Below, in pieces: positions 41,281-49,728 of a DNA stretch of 64,000 bases. Location of the stretch: positions 124,001 through 188,000 of the forward strand of contig NZ_JOGX01000004.1 in assembly GCF_000719555.1 (NCBI RefSeq), given 5' to 3'. Source of the stretch: Streptomyces sp. NRRL F-5727. GTDB lineage: Bacteria; Actinomycetota; Actinomycetes; Streptomycetales; Streptomycetaceae. Numbering within the stretch: the first letter of the stretch is position 1; every line of letters starts with the position of its first letter. The notes beneath the pieces are model-generated. The model was not told the DNA's origin and did no database searches. It was given only the letters and a program-made list of their open reading frames with translations. Position numbers and translations under genes: made by a program.

Positions 41281-42314
41281 CCTGCCCGACGTGCGGCCTG
41301 CGCAACGCGCCGGGGACGCCGTTCTGCGCGTCCTGCGGGGCGTTCCTGGACTGGGAGGGCGAGGAGACCGAGCCCGCCGGTACGGGGCCGGCCCCGGCGA
41401 CGGCGGACGCCGCCGCGCCGCCTCCCGTACCCGTACCGCCCGCCGAGCCAGACCCTGCCCCCGCCCCCGCCCCGGTGGAGGCGCCCGCGGCGGCGGGGCC
41501 GCGGCGGCCCGGGGCGGAGACCGACGCGCCGGTGCCCGGTCCCCCGCCCGAGACGCCGGCCCCGGAGCCCGTCGTCTCGTCGCCGGCGGCGACCCTCCGC
41601 TGCGGGGCCTGCGGCACCGGGAACGAGGCCGACCGCACCCTGTGCGTCCGGTGCGCCCGGCCGCTGGCCCCCGGGCCCCGGCCCGAGGCGCGGCCGCCGT
41701 GGTGGCGCCGGCTGCTGCGCCGCCGGGGGCGGCAGGCGCCGCTCGCCGGCACCCGTCCGCGCCGGTCCCGGCGCAGGCCCCGGATCCTTATGCCGCTGGT
41801 GCTGGTCCTGCTGGCGGGCGGCATCTGGTTCGGCCTGCCGCACGCGGGCCGCCTGCTCGGCCTGGCCCGGGAGGAGACGAGCCCGCCGGAGTCGCTGCCG
41901 CCGTCGGCGGTACGCGCCTCCCGGGCGCTGAAGGGCCATCCGGCGGGCGCGGCCTTCGACGGTTTCAGCAACCGCTACTGGGCGGCGCCCGCGACCGGCG
42001 CGACGCTGGAGGCGGAGTTCGGGGCGCCGGGCGTCAGGGTGACGAAGCTGGTGGTCTTCGCGGGCACGTCGGCGAAGAAGGACGAGTTCCTGACGCAGGC
42101 CCGCCCGGCACGGATCCTGGTGGAGGTCGTCGCGGCGAACGGCGACACCGACACCCGCCGCCTCACCCTCAAGGACCAGCCGGGCCAGCAGACCTTCACC
42201 CTGCGCGCCTCCCGGGTGACCCACGTCCGCATCACCCCCGAGACCGCCTACGGCACGGCCCGCGGCCGCCATCTCGCCCTGGCGGAGGTCGAGTTCTTCG
42301 GCCACCGCGGCTGA
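41277..42314 (+). CDS. Zinc-ribbon, single-TM protein with NADase-type glycan-binding domain
   Basis: 345 aa from the ATG at 41277. Two zinc ribbons: CPTC...CASCG at residues 3-20 and CGACGTGNEADRTLCVRC at about 107-124, joined by a long Pro/Ala-rich linker. After a basic stretch (WWRRLLRRRG) a membrane helix lies at about 172-190 (LMPLVLVLLAGGIWFGL). The C-terminal about 140 residues are a discoidin-like beta-sandwich (SRALKGHPAGAAFDGFSNRYWAAPATGATLEAEF ... YGTARGRHLALAEVEFFG) of the type called NADase-type glycan-binding domain. Orientation puts ribbons inside and the glycan-binding module outside. It is the last gene of the structural operon and a good candidate for linking the particle to membrane and wall. 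Confidence 0.85.
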   Translation: MTCPTCGLRNAPGTPFCASCGAFLDWEGEETEPAGTGPAPATADAAAPPPVPVPPAEPDPAPAPAPVEAPAAAGPRRPGAETDAPVPGPPPETPAPEPVVSSPAATLRCGACGTGNEADRTLCVRCARPLAPGPRPEARPPWWRRLLRRRGRQAPLAGTRPRRSRRRPRILMPLVLVLLAGGIWFGLPHAGRLLGLAREETSPPESLPPSAVRASRALKGHPAGAAFDGFSNRYWAAPATGATLEAEFGAPGVRVTKLVVFAGTSAKKDEFLTQARPARILVEVVAANGDTDTRRLTLKDQPGQQTFTLRASRVTHVRITPETAYGTARGRHLALAEVEFFGHRG

Positions 42315-42407
42315 ACGCGTCGGGCCCCACACGAGCCCGGCGGCCCGCCTCTTCTCGTTCAGCCGTTCGCCTCGTTACCTGCACGGTCCGCCGCGCGTTC
42401 CCCGACC

Positions 42408-42665
42408 ATGCGAAAGATCATCACCTGCGGCCTGATGGCCGCCGCGGCCCTCACCGCCGCCACGCCCGCCTTCGCCGACCACGACGGCGGCTTCGGGAGC
42501 GGTGTCGACGCCGCGAACCACTGGAACTCCACCGCCGCCGACGTCTGCGTCCAGGAACTCGCCGTGGTCCCCGCCCTGAGCGACTGGACGGGCGACCACA
42601 AGAACAACTGCTCCCACGGCAACGTCGTCGACCACGCCACCGGAGCACCGCAGCCCGGGCACTGA
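42408..42665 (+). CDS. Small secreted protein
   Basis: 85 aa with a clear signal peptide (MRKIITCGLMAAAALTAATPAFA, cut after AFA). The mature part of about 62 residues is Asp/His/Asn-rich with two Cys (DVCVQELAVV, KNNCSHGN) that could form one disulfide, a form like small Streptomyces surface proteins. No known family recognised. It follows the eCIS operon but is preceded by its own gap, so it need not belong to it. Confidence 0.75.
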   Translation: MRKIITCGLMAAAALTAATPAFADHDGGFGSGVDAANHWNSTAADVCVQELAVVPALSDWTGDHKNNCSHGNVVDHATGAPQPGH

Positions 42666-42671
42666 CGCCCC

Positions 42672-42717
42672 GCCCCCGTGCCACCCGGGCCTGTGAGAGG
42701 CCGGCCGGCACGGGGGC
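42672..42717. terminator. Strong hairpin terminator, probably bidirectional
   Basis: Perfect 11-bp stem GCCCCCGTGCC (42672-42682) with GGCACGGGGGC (42707-42717), with a smaller inner hairpin in the loop. It lies between the convergent secreted-protein gene and the regulator gene and marks the right boundary of the eCIS region. Confidence 0.65.
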
Positions 42718-42751
42718 GACCTCACAGGACCAGGGTGCACGGGTTGTCGCG

Positions 42752-44677
42752 TCAGGGGCGCGCGGCGGTGAGCTGGTGGAGGCGGAGGGCGAGGTGGATC
42801 TCCAGGGCGCTGGCGGGGGTGTTCCAGTCGGGGCCGAGGAGCTGGGCGACGCGGTCGAGGCGCTGGACGACGGTGTTCACGTGCACGTGGAGGGCGTCCT
42901 TGGCGCGGGAGAGGCTGGCGCCCTGGTCGTAGTAGGCGTGCAGGGTGCGGACGAGTTCGGTGCCGCGTTCGGTGTCGTAGGCGAGGACGGGGCCGAGGAC
43001 CCGTTCGACGTACGAGCCGATGTCGGCGCGGTCGCCGAGGAGGACGCCGATGAAGCCGAGGTCGGCGATGTCGGCGCCCTCTCCGGTGCGGCCGAGGGCG
43101 TGCAGCGCGGTGAGGCAGCGGAGGGCTTCGGCGTGGAGGGCGGCGTGGTGGTCCGGGCCGGTTCCGGGGCCGGCGGTGCCGACGGTGACCGGGGTGCCGA
43201 GGATCCGGGCGAGGTCGGCGGCGAGGCCGTGGGCGAGGAGGCCGGGGCGGTCGGAGGGCACGAGGAGGACGGTGTGGCCGCGGCGGGTGCCGGCGAGGCC
43301 GCCGAGGCCGCGGACGACCCGGGTGGCCTCGGCCGTGAGCCGGGAGCGCGCGGCGGGTTCGCAGTCGAGGACGGCGACGGCGTGCGGCCGGGTGAGGTCG
43401 AGGCCGAGGCGGCGGGCGCGCAGGGTGAGGCTGCCCGCGTCCCAGTGGGCCGAGGAGGCGGGGCCGGCGAGGAGGTCGTCGAGGAGTTCGCCGCGTACCC
43501 GGTCCTCGGTCTCGGCGACCGAGCGGCGGATCAGGAGGAGCATCGCGGTGACGAGCGCCGACCGTTCGAGGAGGCGGCGGTCCGCCTCGGACAGGTCGCC
43601 GCGGCCGGTGAGGACGATGCTGCCGAGGGGTTCGGCGCCGGCGAGGACGGCACAGGTCCAGACGCCGTCGGCGCGGACGGCGCGGCCTTCGGTGTGGGAG
43701 GCGGTGAGGCTCGCGGTGGAGGGGGCGACCGGTGGGGTGCCGATGCGGGCGAGTTCGCTGCCGTCGGTGTCGTGGACGGCCACTCCCCCGCCGAGCAGGG
43801 CGGCGATCTCCGCGGCGACCTCGTCGGTGCCGGCGCCGCGCAGCACCAGTTTGGAGAGCCGGTCGTGGGCGTCGGACGCCTGGTGGAGGGCTTCGCTGTG
43901 GGCGCGGGCGGTGGCGTTGGCGGCTTCGAGGCGGGCGAGGGCGCTCCGGGTCTCGTCCAGGCGGCGGGCGCTGTCGATGGCGACGGCGGCGTGGTCGGCG
44001 AGCGAGGCGAGGAGGGCGATGGCGTCGGGGGTGAACTCGCGCGGGGTGCGGTCCGCCGCGAACAGGACGCCGATGACCTCCTCGCCGAGGCGCAGCGGGA
44101 CGCCGAGGATGCCGCGGAGCCCTTCCTCGGCCACGCCGTCGTCGATGGTGCCCGTGTGCCGGTAGCGGCGGTCGGTGCGGTAGTCGGTGCTGGCGTACGG
44201 GCGGGCGGTCTGGGCGACCAGGCCGCCCAGGCCCTCGCCCATGCCGAGCCGGAGCTGCTGGAAGGCGGCGGAGACGGATCCCTCGGTGACCCGCATGAAG
44301 GTGTCCCGGGCCGCCGGGTCGTTGAGGGTGAGGTAGGCGACGTCCGAGCCCAGGAGCGTACGGGCCCGGCGGACGATGGCGCGCAGCACCGCGTCGAGGT
44401 CCCGCAGCCGGGCGAGGTCGCCGGCGGTGTCGTACAGCGCCACCAGCTCGGTCTCGCGGCGCCGGTACTGGTCGAGGACCCGTCGCACCGACAGGGCGAC
44501 CCGGGTGGTCTCCTCGATCCACGCGAGGTCGGCCGGGGTCGCCCCGTCGGCCCGGGAGCGGGCGGGCTGGGCGGCGAGCTCCTCGCCGGGGGCGTCGGCG
44601 GCGAGCAGGTCCAGCACGCGGCGTGCCGCCTCGGTGGACGCGTGCGTCCGGGCGTCGGTCGGGCGGCCGGTGGCCAT
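42752..44677 (-). CDS. GAF/PucR-type helix-turn-helix transcriptional regulator
   Basis: 641 aa from the ATG at 44677 with GAGGAGG upstream. Residues about 85-270 hold a GAF sensor domain (LYDTAGDLARLRDLDAVLRAIVRRARTLLGSDVAYLTLND, GVPLRLGEEVIGVLFAADRTPREFT). The middle has a second sensor-like region (ELARIGTPPV, DLSEADRRLLERSALVTAMLLLI), and the C-terminus is the PucR helix-turn-helix (TLHAYYDQGASLSRAKDALHVHVNTVVQRLDRVAQLLG). It heads a set with the transporter and 3-hydroxybutyrate dehydrogenase on the same strand and is the probable activator or repressor of those genes. Confidence 0.88.
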   Translation of the reverse strand: MATGRPTDARTHASTEAARRVLDLLAADAPGEELAAQPARSRADGATPADLAWIEETTRVALSVRRVLDQYRRRETELVALYDTAGDLARLRDLDAVLRAIVRRARTLLGSDVAYLTLNDPAARDTFMRVTEGSVSAAFQQLRLGMGEGLGGLVAQTARPYASTDYRTDRRYRHTGTIDDGVAEEGLRGILGVPLRLGEEVIGVLFAADRTPREFTPDAIALLASLADHAAVAIDSARRLDETRSALARLEAANATARAHSEALHQASDAHDRLSKLVLRGAGTDEVAAEIAALLGGGVAVHDTDGSELARIGTPPVAPSTASLTASHTEGRAVRADGVWTCAVLAGAEPLGSIVLTGRGDLSEADRRLLERSALVTAMLLLIRRSVAETEDRVRGELLDDLLAGPASSAHWDAGSLTLRARRLGLDLTRPHAVAVLDCEPAARSRLTAEATRVVRGLGGLAGTRRGHTVLLVPSDRPGLLAHGLAADLARILGTPVTVGTAGPGTGPDHHAALHAEALRCLTALHALGRTGEGADIADLGFIGVLLGDRADIGSYVERVLGPVLAYDTERGTELVRTLHAYYDQGASLSRAKDALHVHVNTVVQRLDRVAQLLGPDWNTPASALEIHLALRLHQLTAARP

Positions 44678-44718
44678 GGCGCCTCCTCGCGGGGGGGGGA
44701 TCGGTGGGGTGCGGTCGT

Positions 44719-44760
44719 GGCCCGGTCCGTCGTCCTCCCCCTGGGGACGCGGACCGGGCC
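44719..44760. terminator. Hairpin terminator after the MHS transporter gene
   Basis: Perfect 11-bp stem GGCCCGGTCCG (44719-44729) with CGGACCGGGCC (44750-44760) and further inner pairing CGTCC/GGACG. It lies between the transporter stop and the regulator start, both leftward, so it should end the upstream transcript and separate it from the regulator. Confidence 0.6.
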
Positions 44761-44774
44761 GGGGTGGCCTCGGG

Positions 44775-46148
44775 TCAGACCCGGTCGCCCGCGCCGACGG
44801 CGGACGGGACGGCGGCGGCCGGTTCCTCGTCCCGGCTGCGGGTGAGGTCGCGGCCGAGGGTCTCGCGGGTGACCGCCACGGTGATCGTGGTGACGACGGC
44901 CGCCGCACAGAGGTAGACCGAGATCGGGGTGGAGGAGCCGTAGTCCTTGAGCAGTTCGACCGCGATGATCGGGGCGAGCGCGCCGGCCAGGATCGAGGCG
45001 AGCTGGGAGCCCATCGAGGCGCCCGAGTAGCGGACCTTGGTGTCGAACATCTCGGAGATGAACGCGGCCTGCGGGCCGTACATCGCGCCGTGCAGCAGCA
45101 GGCCGGCGGTGACGGCCAGCGTGATCACCACGAACGACTTCGAGTCGACGAGGCCGAAGAAGGCGAACGCCCACACCGCCATGCCCACCGAGCCGATCAG
45201 GGTGACCGGGCGGCGGCCGATCCGGTCGGACAGCGCGCCCCACATCGGGATGGTGACGAAGTGGACGGCCGAGCCGATCAGGACCGCGTTCAGGGCGGTG
45301 CTCTTCGACAGGCCCAGGTGGGTGGTGACGTACACGAGGAGGAAGGAGGTGAGGATGTAGTACGAGATGTTCTCGCCGAAGCGGGTGCCGATGGCCGACA
45401 GCACGTCACGCCAGCTGCGCTTGAACACCTCGACGACCGGGGCCTCCTCCTTCGCGCCCGCCGCCGCGGCCGCCTCGGCCTTCGCCTGGGCCTCCAGGAA
45501 GACCGGCGACTCGGAGACCGAGACCCGGATCCACAGACCGATCATCACGAGCAGGCCCGACAGCAGGAACGGGATGCGCCAGCCCCAGGAGTGGAAGGCG
45601 GCGTCCGACTGCACGGCGGCCAGCAGCGACAGGACGCCGGTGGCGAGCAGGTTGCCGCCGGGCGCGCCGGCCTGCGGCCACGACGCCCAGAAACCGCGGT
45701 GCTTCTCGCCGCCGTGCTCGGAGACGATCAGGACGGCGCCGCCCCACTCGCCGCCCAGCGCGAAGCCCTGCACGAGGCGCAGCACGGTCAGCAGGATCGG
45801 CGCCCAGACGCCGATCGACTCGTAGGTGGGCAGCAGGCCCATCGCGAAGGTGGCGCCGCCCATCATCAGCAGGCTCAGCACCAGCAGCTTCTTGCGTCCG
45901 ATCTTGTCCCCGAAGTGGCCGAAGACGATGCCGCCGAGCGGCCGGGCGGCGAACCCGATGGCGTACGTGATGAACGCGATCAGCGTGCCCACCAGCGGGT
46001 CGGCGCTGGGGAAGAACAGCGTGTTGAAGACGAGCGCGGCGGCCGATCCGTACAGGAAGAAGTCGTACCACTCGATGGTGGTGCCGATCAGGCTCGCTCC
46101 GACGATGCGGCCGATGCCGCCTCTCGGCTGGGTGGTGGTGTCAGACAT
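44775..46148 (-). CDS. MHS-family metabolite:proton symporter (MFS)
   Basis: 457 aa, twelve membrane segments. The start GASLIGTTIEWYDFFLYGSAAALVF is the hallmark of the metabolite:H+ symporter family (ShiA/ProP-like), followed by the loop motif GHFGDKIGRKKLL, EWGGAVLIVSEH in helix 5 and the second-half loop DRIGRRPVTLIG. Substrates of the family are carboxylates, aromatic acids or betaines. Lying beside 3-hydroxybutyrate dehydrogenase suggests uptake of 3-hydroxybutyrate or acetoacetate (inference). Confidence 0.9.
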   Translation of the reverse strand: MSDTTTQPRGGIGRIVGASLIGTTIEWYDFFLYGSAAALVFNTLFFPSADPLVGTLIAFITYAIGFAARPLGGIVFGHFGDKIGRKKLLVLSLLMMGGATFAMGLLPTYESIGVWAPILLTVLRLVQGFALGGEWGGAVLIVSEHGGEKHRGFWASWPQAGAPGGNLLATGVLSLLAAVQSDAAFHSWGWRIPFLLSGLLVMIGLWIRVSVSESPVFLEAQAKAEAAAAAGAKEEAPVVEVFKRSWRDVLSAIGTRFGENISYYILTSFLLVYVTTHLGLSKSTALNAVLIGSAVHFVTIPMWGALSDRIGRRPVTLIGSVGMAVWAFAFFGLVDSKSFVVITLAVTAGLLLHGAMYGPQAAFISEMFDTKVRYSGASMGSQLASILAGALAPIIAVELLKDYGSSTPISVYLCAAAVVTTITVAVTRETLGRDLTRSRDEEPAAAVPSAVGAGDRV

Positions 46149-46259
46149 GGTTCACCGGTTTCACGAACGGACGGAAGGGGGGACGGGGACGATCGCGGTG
46201 GTGCGGGTGGAGCGGGGGGGTACGGGGTGGAGTGGCGCGGTTCTTCGCCGGGGCGGGGC

Positions 46260-47051
46260 TCAGCCCGCCGTCCAGCCGCCGTCGAGCGGGAGGGACGTGC
46301 CGGTCAGGTAGCCGGAGTGCGGGCCGCAGAGCCACAGGACGGCGGCGGCGACCTCCTCGCTCTCCAGCAGCCGCTTGACCGGCGAGCGGGCCAGCATGAC
46401 GTTCGACAGGACGTCGCCCTCGCTGATGCCGTGTGCGGCGGCCTGGTCGCGGACCTGGCCCTCGACCAGCGGCGTCCGCACATAGCCGGGGTTCACGCAG
46501 TTGCTGGTCACGCCGTGCGGGGCGCCCTCGATGGCGGCGACCTTGCTCAGGCCCTCCAGGGCGTGCTTGGCGGCGACGTACGCGGCCTTGTAGGCGCTGG
46601 CCCGCAGGCCGTGGACGCTGGAGATGTTCACGACCCGGCCCCAGCCCTGCCCGTACATGTGCGGCAGGGTCCGCCGCATCAGCAGGAACGGGGCCGTGAC
46701 CATCACCTTCTGGATCAGCTCGAAGCGCTCCGGGGGGAACTCGGTGAGCGGGGCCACGTGCTGGAGACCGGCGTTGTTGACGAGGATGTCGGCATCGGCG
46801 GGGAGGAGGTCGATCGCGGCCGGGTCCGCGAGGTCGACCTCGTGTGCCTCTCCACCGGTGGCCTCCGCGACCGCCTCGGCGGCCGCGCCGTCCCGGTCCA
46901 CGACGTGCACGGTGGCCCCGGCCTGTGCCAGGGCCAGCGCGCAGGCCCGGCCGATGCCGCTGCCGCCACCGGTCACCAGTGCGGTGCGCCCGCTCAGGTC
47001 GGTCGCCCCGATGGCCGGCAGGGGTACCGGGGTGGGAAATGTGTTCGTCAT
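46260..47051 (-). CDS. bdhA: 3-hydroxybutyrate dehydrogenase
   Basis: 263 aa SDR enzyme that oxidises 3-hydroxybutyrate to acetoacetate with NAD. Motifs: TALVTGGGSGIGRACALALAQAG, ILVNNAGLQHVAPLTEFPPERF, NISSVHGLRASAYKAAYVAAKHAL with the catalytic Ser and Tyr-Lys, and NCVNPGYVRTPLVE. The GLQHV and SVHGLRAS phrases are typical of bacterial D-3-hydroxybutyrate dehydrogenases. The partner CoA-transferase genes lie 2 kb away, divergently. Substrate assignment rests on motif similarity and context. Confidence 0.87.
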   Translation of the reverse strand: MTNTFPTPVPLPAIGATDLSGRTALVTGGGSGIGRACALALAQAGATVHVVDRDGAAAEAVAEATGGEAHEVDLADPAAIDLLPADADILVNNAGLQHVAPLTEFPPERFELIQKVMVTAPFLLMRRTLPHMYGQGWGRVVNISSVHGLRASAYKAAYVAAKHALEGLSKVAAIEGAPHGVTSNCVNPGYVRTPLVEGQVRDQAAAHGISEGDVLSNVMLARSPVKRLLESEEVAAAVLWLCGPHSGYLTGTSLPLDGGWTAG

Positions 47052-47118
47052 GGCCGGAAACAGTAGGGAGAGCTCCGGTGCCCTCCCATGGGTGAGGCAG
47101 CCATAAAGTGACGCCGTT

Positions 47119-47139
47119 CAGTGGTGGCGGACACCACTG
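47119..47139. terminator. Small perfect hairpin after the esterase gene
   Basis: CAGTGGTG-GCGGA-CACCACTG, a perfect 8-bp stem, 8 bases beyond the esterase stop and upstream of bdhA, both genes leftward. It could be a terminator for the esterase transcript or an operator for bdhA. Confidence 0.45.
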
Positions 47140-47146
47140 CCGGTGT

Positions 47147-48577
47147 CTACCGGCCGAGGGAGCAGTGGTCCAGGAGCGCCGCCGGGTCCGTGTCGGCGGG
47201 CAGGGCGACGGTCGTGGAGGCCGGCGGGCGGCTCCCCGTGGTCAGCCACCGCTCCAGTGCGGTGAAGCCGCTGCGGTGGCACGGGACGAGCGGGCGGAGC
47301 CTGTCCGGGAAGGCGTCGACGAGGGAGTCGGTGTGGGTGCCGCCCTCGATGCGGTAGTAGCGGTGCAGCGCGCCGCGGCCGGCGTCGCGCACCATGCGGG
47401 CGTAGACGTCGGAGTCCTCGCCGATGGGGAGCAGCACGTCCAGGGTGCCGTGCAGGGTGATCAGGGGTTTCCCGATCCGGCCGGTGAGCTCGATCTTCTC
47501 CACGGCCTGCCGGACCTCCTCGGGGCGGGCCGCGTAGTCGTAGTCGGTGTCACAGGCGGGTGTGCCGGTCGCGCAGTACGGGGTGCCGGCCTCGGTCGCG
47601 CCGTCGAAGCCGGGGTCCAGCTCCTCGCGGTTGATGCGCTGGGTGAGGTCCCAGTAGACCTTGTGGTGGTACGGCCACAGGAACTCCGACCCGGCCGGGA
47701 AGCCGGCGGCGTGCATCCGCCGCCGGGCCGTCTCGGCGCCGTCGCCGCCCGCCGCGTACACGGGATAGGCGCGGAGTGCCTCCGGCAGGAACTCCAGCAG
47801 GTTCGGGCCGTCGGCGCGCCAGAGGGTGCCCTCCCAGTCGACGCCGCCGTCGTACAGCTCGGGATGGTTCTCCAGCTGCCAGCGCACCAGGTAGCCGCCG
47901 TTCGACAGGCCGGTGGCCAGGGTGCGGGCGGGGGGCCGGTGGTAGCGCTGGGCGAGGGTGGCGCGGGCGGCGCGGGTCAGCTGGGTGACGCGCTCGTTCC
48001 ACTCGGCGATGGCGTCGCCGGGGGTCTTCCCGTCGCGGTGGAAGGCGAGGCCGGTGTTGCCCTTGTCGGTGGCGGCGTACGCGTAGCCGCGGGACAGCAC
48101 CCAGTCGGCGATCGCCCGGTCGTTGGCGTACTGCTCGCGGTTGCCGGGGGTGCCGGCGATCACCAGGCCGCCGTTCCAGCGGTCGGGCAGGCGGATGACG
48201 AACTGGGCGTCGTGGTTCCAGCCGTGGTTGGTGTTGGTGGTGGAGGTGTCGGGGAAGTAGCCGTCGATCTGGATGCCGGGCACTCCGCCGGGGACGGCCA
48301 GGTCCTTGGGGGTGAGCCCCGCCCAGTCGGCGGGGTCGGTGTGGCCCGAGGCCACGGTGCCGGCCGTGGTCAGCTCGTCGAGGCAGGCGGCCCGCTGGTG
48401 CTCGGCGCCCGGCACGCGGAGCTGCGCCATGCGGGCGCAGTGGCCGGCCGGGGCCCCGGCGGCGTCGGTGGGGGCGGCGGCGGCCGGTACGGCGGTGAGG
48501 GTCAGGGCGGACACGGCGAGGGCCGTGAGGGTGGTGCGGCGCAGGGCGCCCGGCGGGGAGCCGGGGGTGGGACGCAT
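47147..48577 (-). CDS. Secreted alpha/beta hydrolase, tannase/feruloyl-esterase or 3HB-oligomer-hydrolase type
   Basis: 476 aa with a signal peptide (RRTTLTALAVSALTLTAVPAAAA). Alpha/beta hydrolase features: VIAGTPGNREQY near the oxyanion region, nucleophile elbow ATGLSNGGYLVRWQLE with Ser in GLSNG, and a late His in RIEGGTHTDSL, with Asp in LHGTLDVLLP. Paired cysteines (CATGTPACDTDY) suggest a disulfide in the lid. The form matches tannase-like and 3-hydroxybutyrate-oligomer hydrolases. Next to bdhA and the CoA-transferase, release of 3-hydroxybutyrate from oligomers outside the cell is an attractive role (inference). Confidence 0.78.
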   Translation of the reverse strand: MRPTPGSPPGALRRTTLTALAVSALTLTAVPAAAAPTDAAGAPAGHCARMAQLRVPGAEHQRAACLDELTTAGTVASGHTDPADWAGLTPKDLAVPGGVPGIQIDGYFPDTSTTNTNHGWNHDAQFVIRLPDRWNGGLVIAGTPGNREQYANDRAIADWVLSRGYAYAATDKGNTGLAFHRDGKTPGDAIAEWNERVTQLTRAARATLAQRYHRPPARTLATGLSNGGYLVRWQLENHPELYDGGVDWEGTLWRADGPNLLEFLPEALRAYPVYAAGGDGAETARRRMHAAGFPAGSEFLWPYHHKVYWDLTQRINREELDPGFDGATEAGTPYCATGTPACDTDYDYAARPEEVRQAVEKIELTGRIGKPLITLHGTLDVLLPIGEDSDVYARMVRDAGRGALHRYYRIEGGTHTDSLVDAFPDRLRPLVPCHRSGFTALERWLTTGSRPPASTTVALPADTDPAALLDHCSLGR

Positions 48578-48948
48578 CGGGGTGCCTCCGGGGGTCGGGT
48601 TTCTGGGACGCGCGAGAGGCTATGCCGCCGGTTCGGCCCGACCCATGGGCGTATCGCCCATTCTTGGCCCGTGGGCGGTGGGTGTCGGCACCATCCGCTC
48701 CCCGTAGGGGAGTTCACGCCACCGCGCGCGGGCGGACGGCGTCGCTCCGGGGCTCCCGCGCCCGTCGCGGCCGAGCGCTTCCGGTGGGGGCGGTGGGGGT
48801 GGTCGTCGCCATCTCCACCGGGGTCGGTGTGTGGATGAACGCCATGGTCGCGCCCTGCGGCGGCTGCCTAGGCTCGCTGCCCATCGGTCGTATCGGCCAC
48901 CGGCTCTGACCTGCGGGGTCATCCGGCTGTCTGAGGAAGGGATCCTCC
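48578..48948. promoter_or_regulatory. Divergent intergenic region, esterase and CoA-transferase genes
   Basis: About 370 bases without a convincing gene; open frames here are GC-bias artefacts. It holds both promoters. The ribosome site GAGGAAGGGATCC precedes the CoA-transferase start. A CCCATGGGCGTATCGCCCATTCTTGGCCCGTGGGCGG stretch near 48641-48678 has repeated GCCCAT/ATGGGC-like elements that could bind the PucR-type regulator. This is unproven. Confidence 0.4.
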
Positions 48949-49728
48949 ATGGGTCTGGACAAAACGGTCGCGAGCGCGGCGGAGGCGGTGGCCGACATCC
49001 CCGGCGGCGCCTCCCTCGCGGTGGGCGGCTTCGGGCTGTGCGGGATACCGGGCACGCTGATCGACGCGCTCTGGCAGCGCGGCACGGACGGCCTGCGGGT
49101 CGTCTCCAACAACTGCGGCGTCGACGACTGGGGGCTCGGGCTGCTGCTCGCGGCCGGGCAGATCTCCCGGATGACGAGCTCGTACGTCGGCGAGAACAAG
49201 GAGTTCGCCCGCCAGTACCTCAGCGGGGAGCTGGAGGTCGAGCTCGTCCCGCAGGGGACGCTGGCCGAGCGGCTGCGGGCCGGCGGCGCGGGCATCCCGG
49301 CCTTCTACACCCCGGCCGGCACGGGCACGCAGGTCGGCGAGGGCGGACTGCCGTGGCGGTACGCCGCCGGGGGCGGGTCCGTCGCCGTCGCCTCCCCGCC
49401 GAAGGAGACGCGGGAGTTCGGCGGGCGCCCGTACCTCCTGGAGGAGGGCATCACGACGGACTTCGCGCTCGTCCGGGCGACCATCGGCGACCGGCACGGC
49501 AACCTCGTCTTCCGTTCCTCCGCCCGGAACTTCAACCCGCTGGCCGCGATGGCCGGGCGGATCACCATCGCGGAGGTCGACCACCTCGTGGAACCGGGCG
49601 AGCTCGACCCCGACGAGATCCACCTCCCCGGCGTCTTCGTCCAGCGCGTCGTCCGGGTCACGCCCGGAGACCCCGCCGCCGAACGCCGCATCGAACGCCG
49701 TACCGTCCGACAGGAAGAAGCCGCCTGA
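48949..49728 (+). CDS. scoA: 3-oxoacid CoA-transferase subunit A
   Basis: 259 aa. Transfers CoA from succinyl-CoA (or acetyl-CoA) to acetoacetate, together with subunit B. Motifs of the A subunit: [23 protein letters not shown] with the glycine-rich CoA-binding loop, [67 protein letters not shown]. The C-terminal 25 residues are hydrophilic. Stop overlaps the B-subunit start (TGATG). Completes 3-hydroxybutyrate use started by bdhA. Confidence 0.93.
   Translation: MGLDKTVASAAEAVADIPGGASLAVGGFGLCGIPGTLIDALWQRGTDGLRVVSNNCGVDDWGLGLLLAAGQISRMTSSYVGENKEFARQYLSGELEVELVPQGTLAERLRAGGAGIPAFYTPAGTGTQVGEGGLPWRYAAGGGSVAVASPPKETREFGGRPYLLEEGITTDFALVRATIGDRHGNLVFRSSARNFNPLAAMAGRITIAEVDHLVEPGELDPDEIHLPGVFVQRVVRVTPGDPAAERRIERRTVRQEEAA

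Larger units (their letters stand above)
15750..42314. other. Contractile injection system (eCIS, Streptomyces type) gene cluster
   Basis: Block of about 27 kb encoding a phage-tail-like injection machine: sheath, inner tube, second tube protein, LysM hub, VgrG-like spike, PAAR tip, gp25 wedge, gpJ- and gpI-like baseplate proteins, AAA+ ATPase, DUF4255 cap/terminator and a DUF4157 protein, with regulator, surface proteins and a cargo-immunity pair. There are no capsid, portal, terminase or lysis genes, so this is not a prophage. Related Streptomyces systems are reported to act inside the producing cell and to influence cell death and development (established knowledge). No tail-fibre or separate tape-measure gene was found. 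Insertion sequences separate the ATPase gene from the cargo-immunity pair. Confidence 0.93.

Noticed and set aside
15750..42314. Prophage or type VI secretion system
   Set aside because: No capsid, portal, terminase, integrase or lysis genes for a phage; no TssJLM membrane complex or ClpV for type VI. DUF4157, DUF4255, LysM hub and an Afp15-like ATPase point to eCIS.
42375..44522. Minus-strand open frame of 715 codons with Arg/Pro repeats
   Set aside because: Other-frame shadow of the PucR-type regulator.
41018..44845. Plus-strand open frame of 1275 codons
   Set aside because: Runs through two real genes on both strands and lacks protein-like composition.
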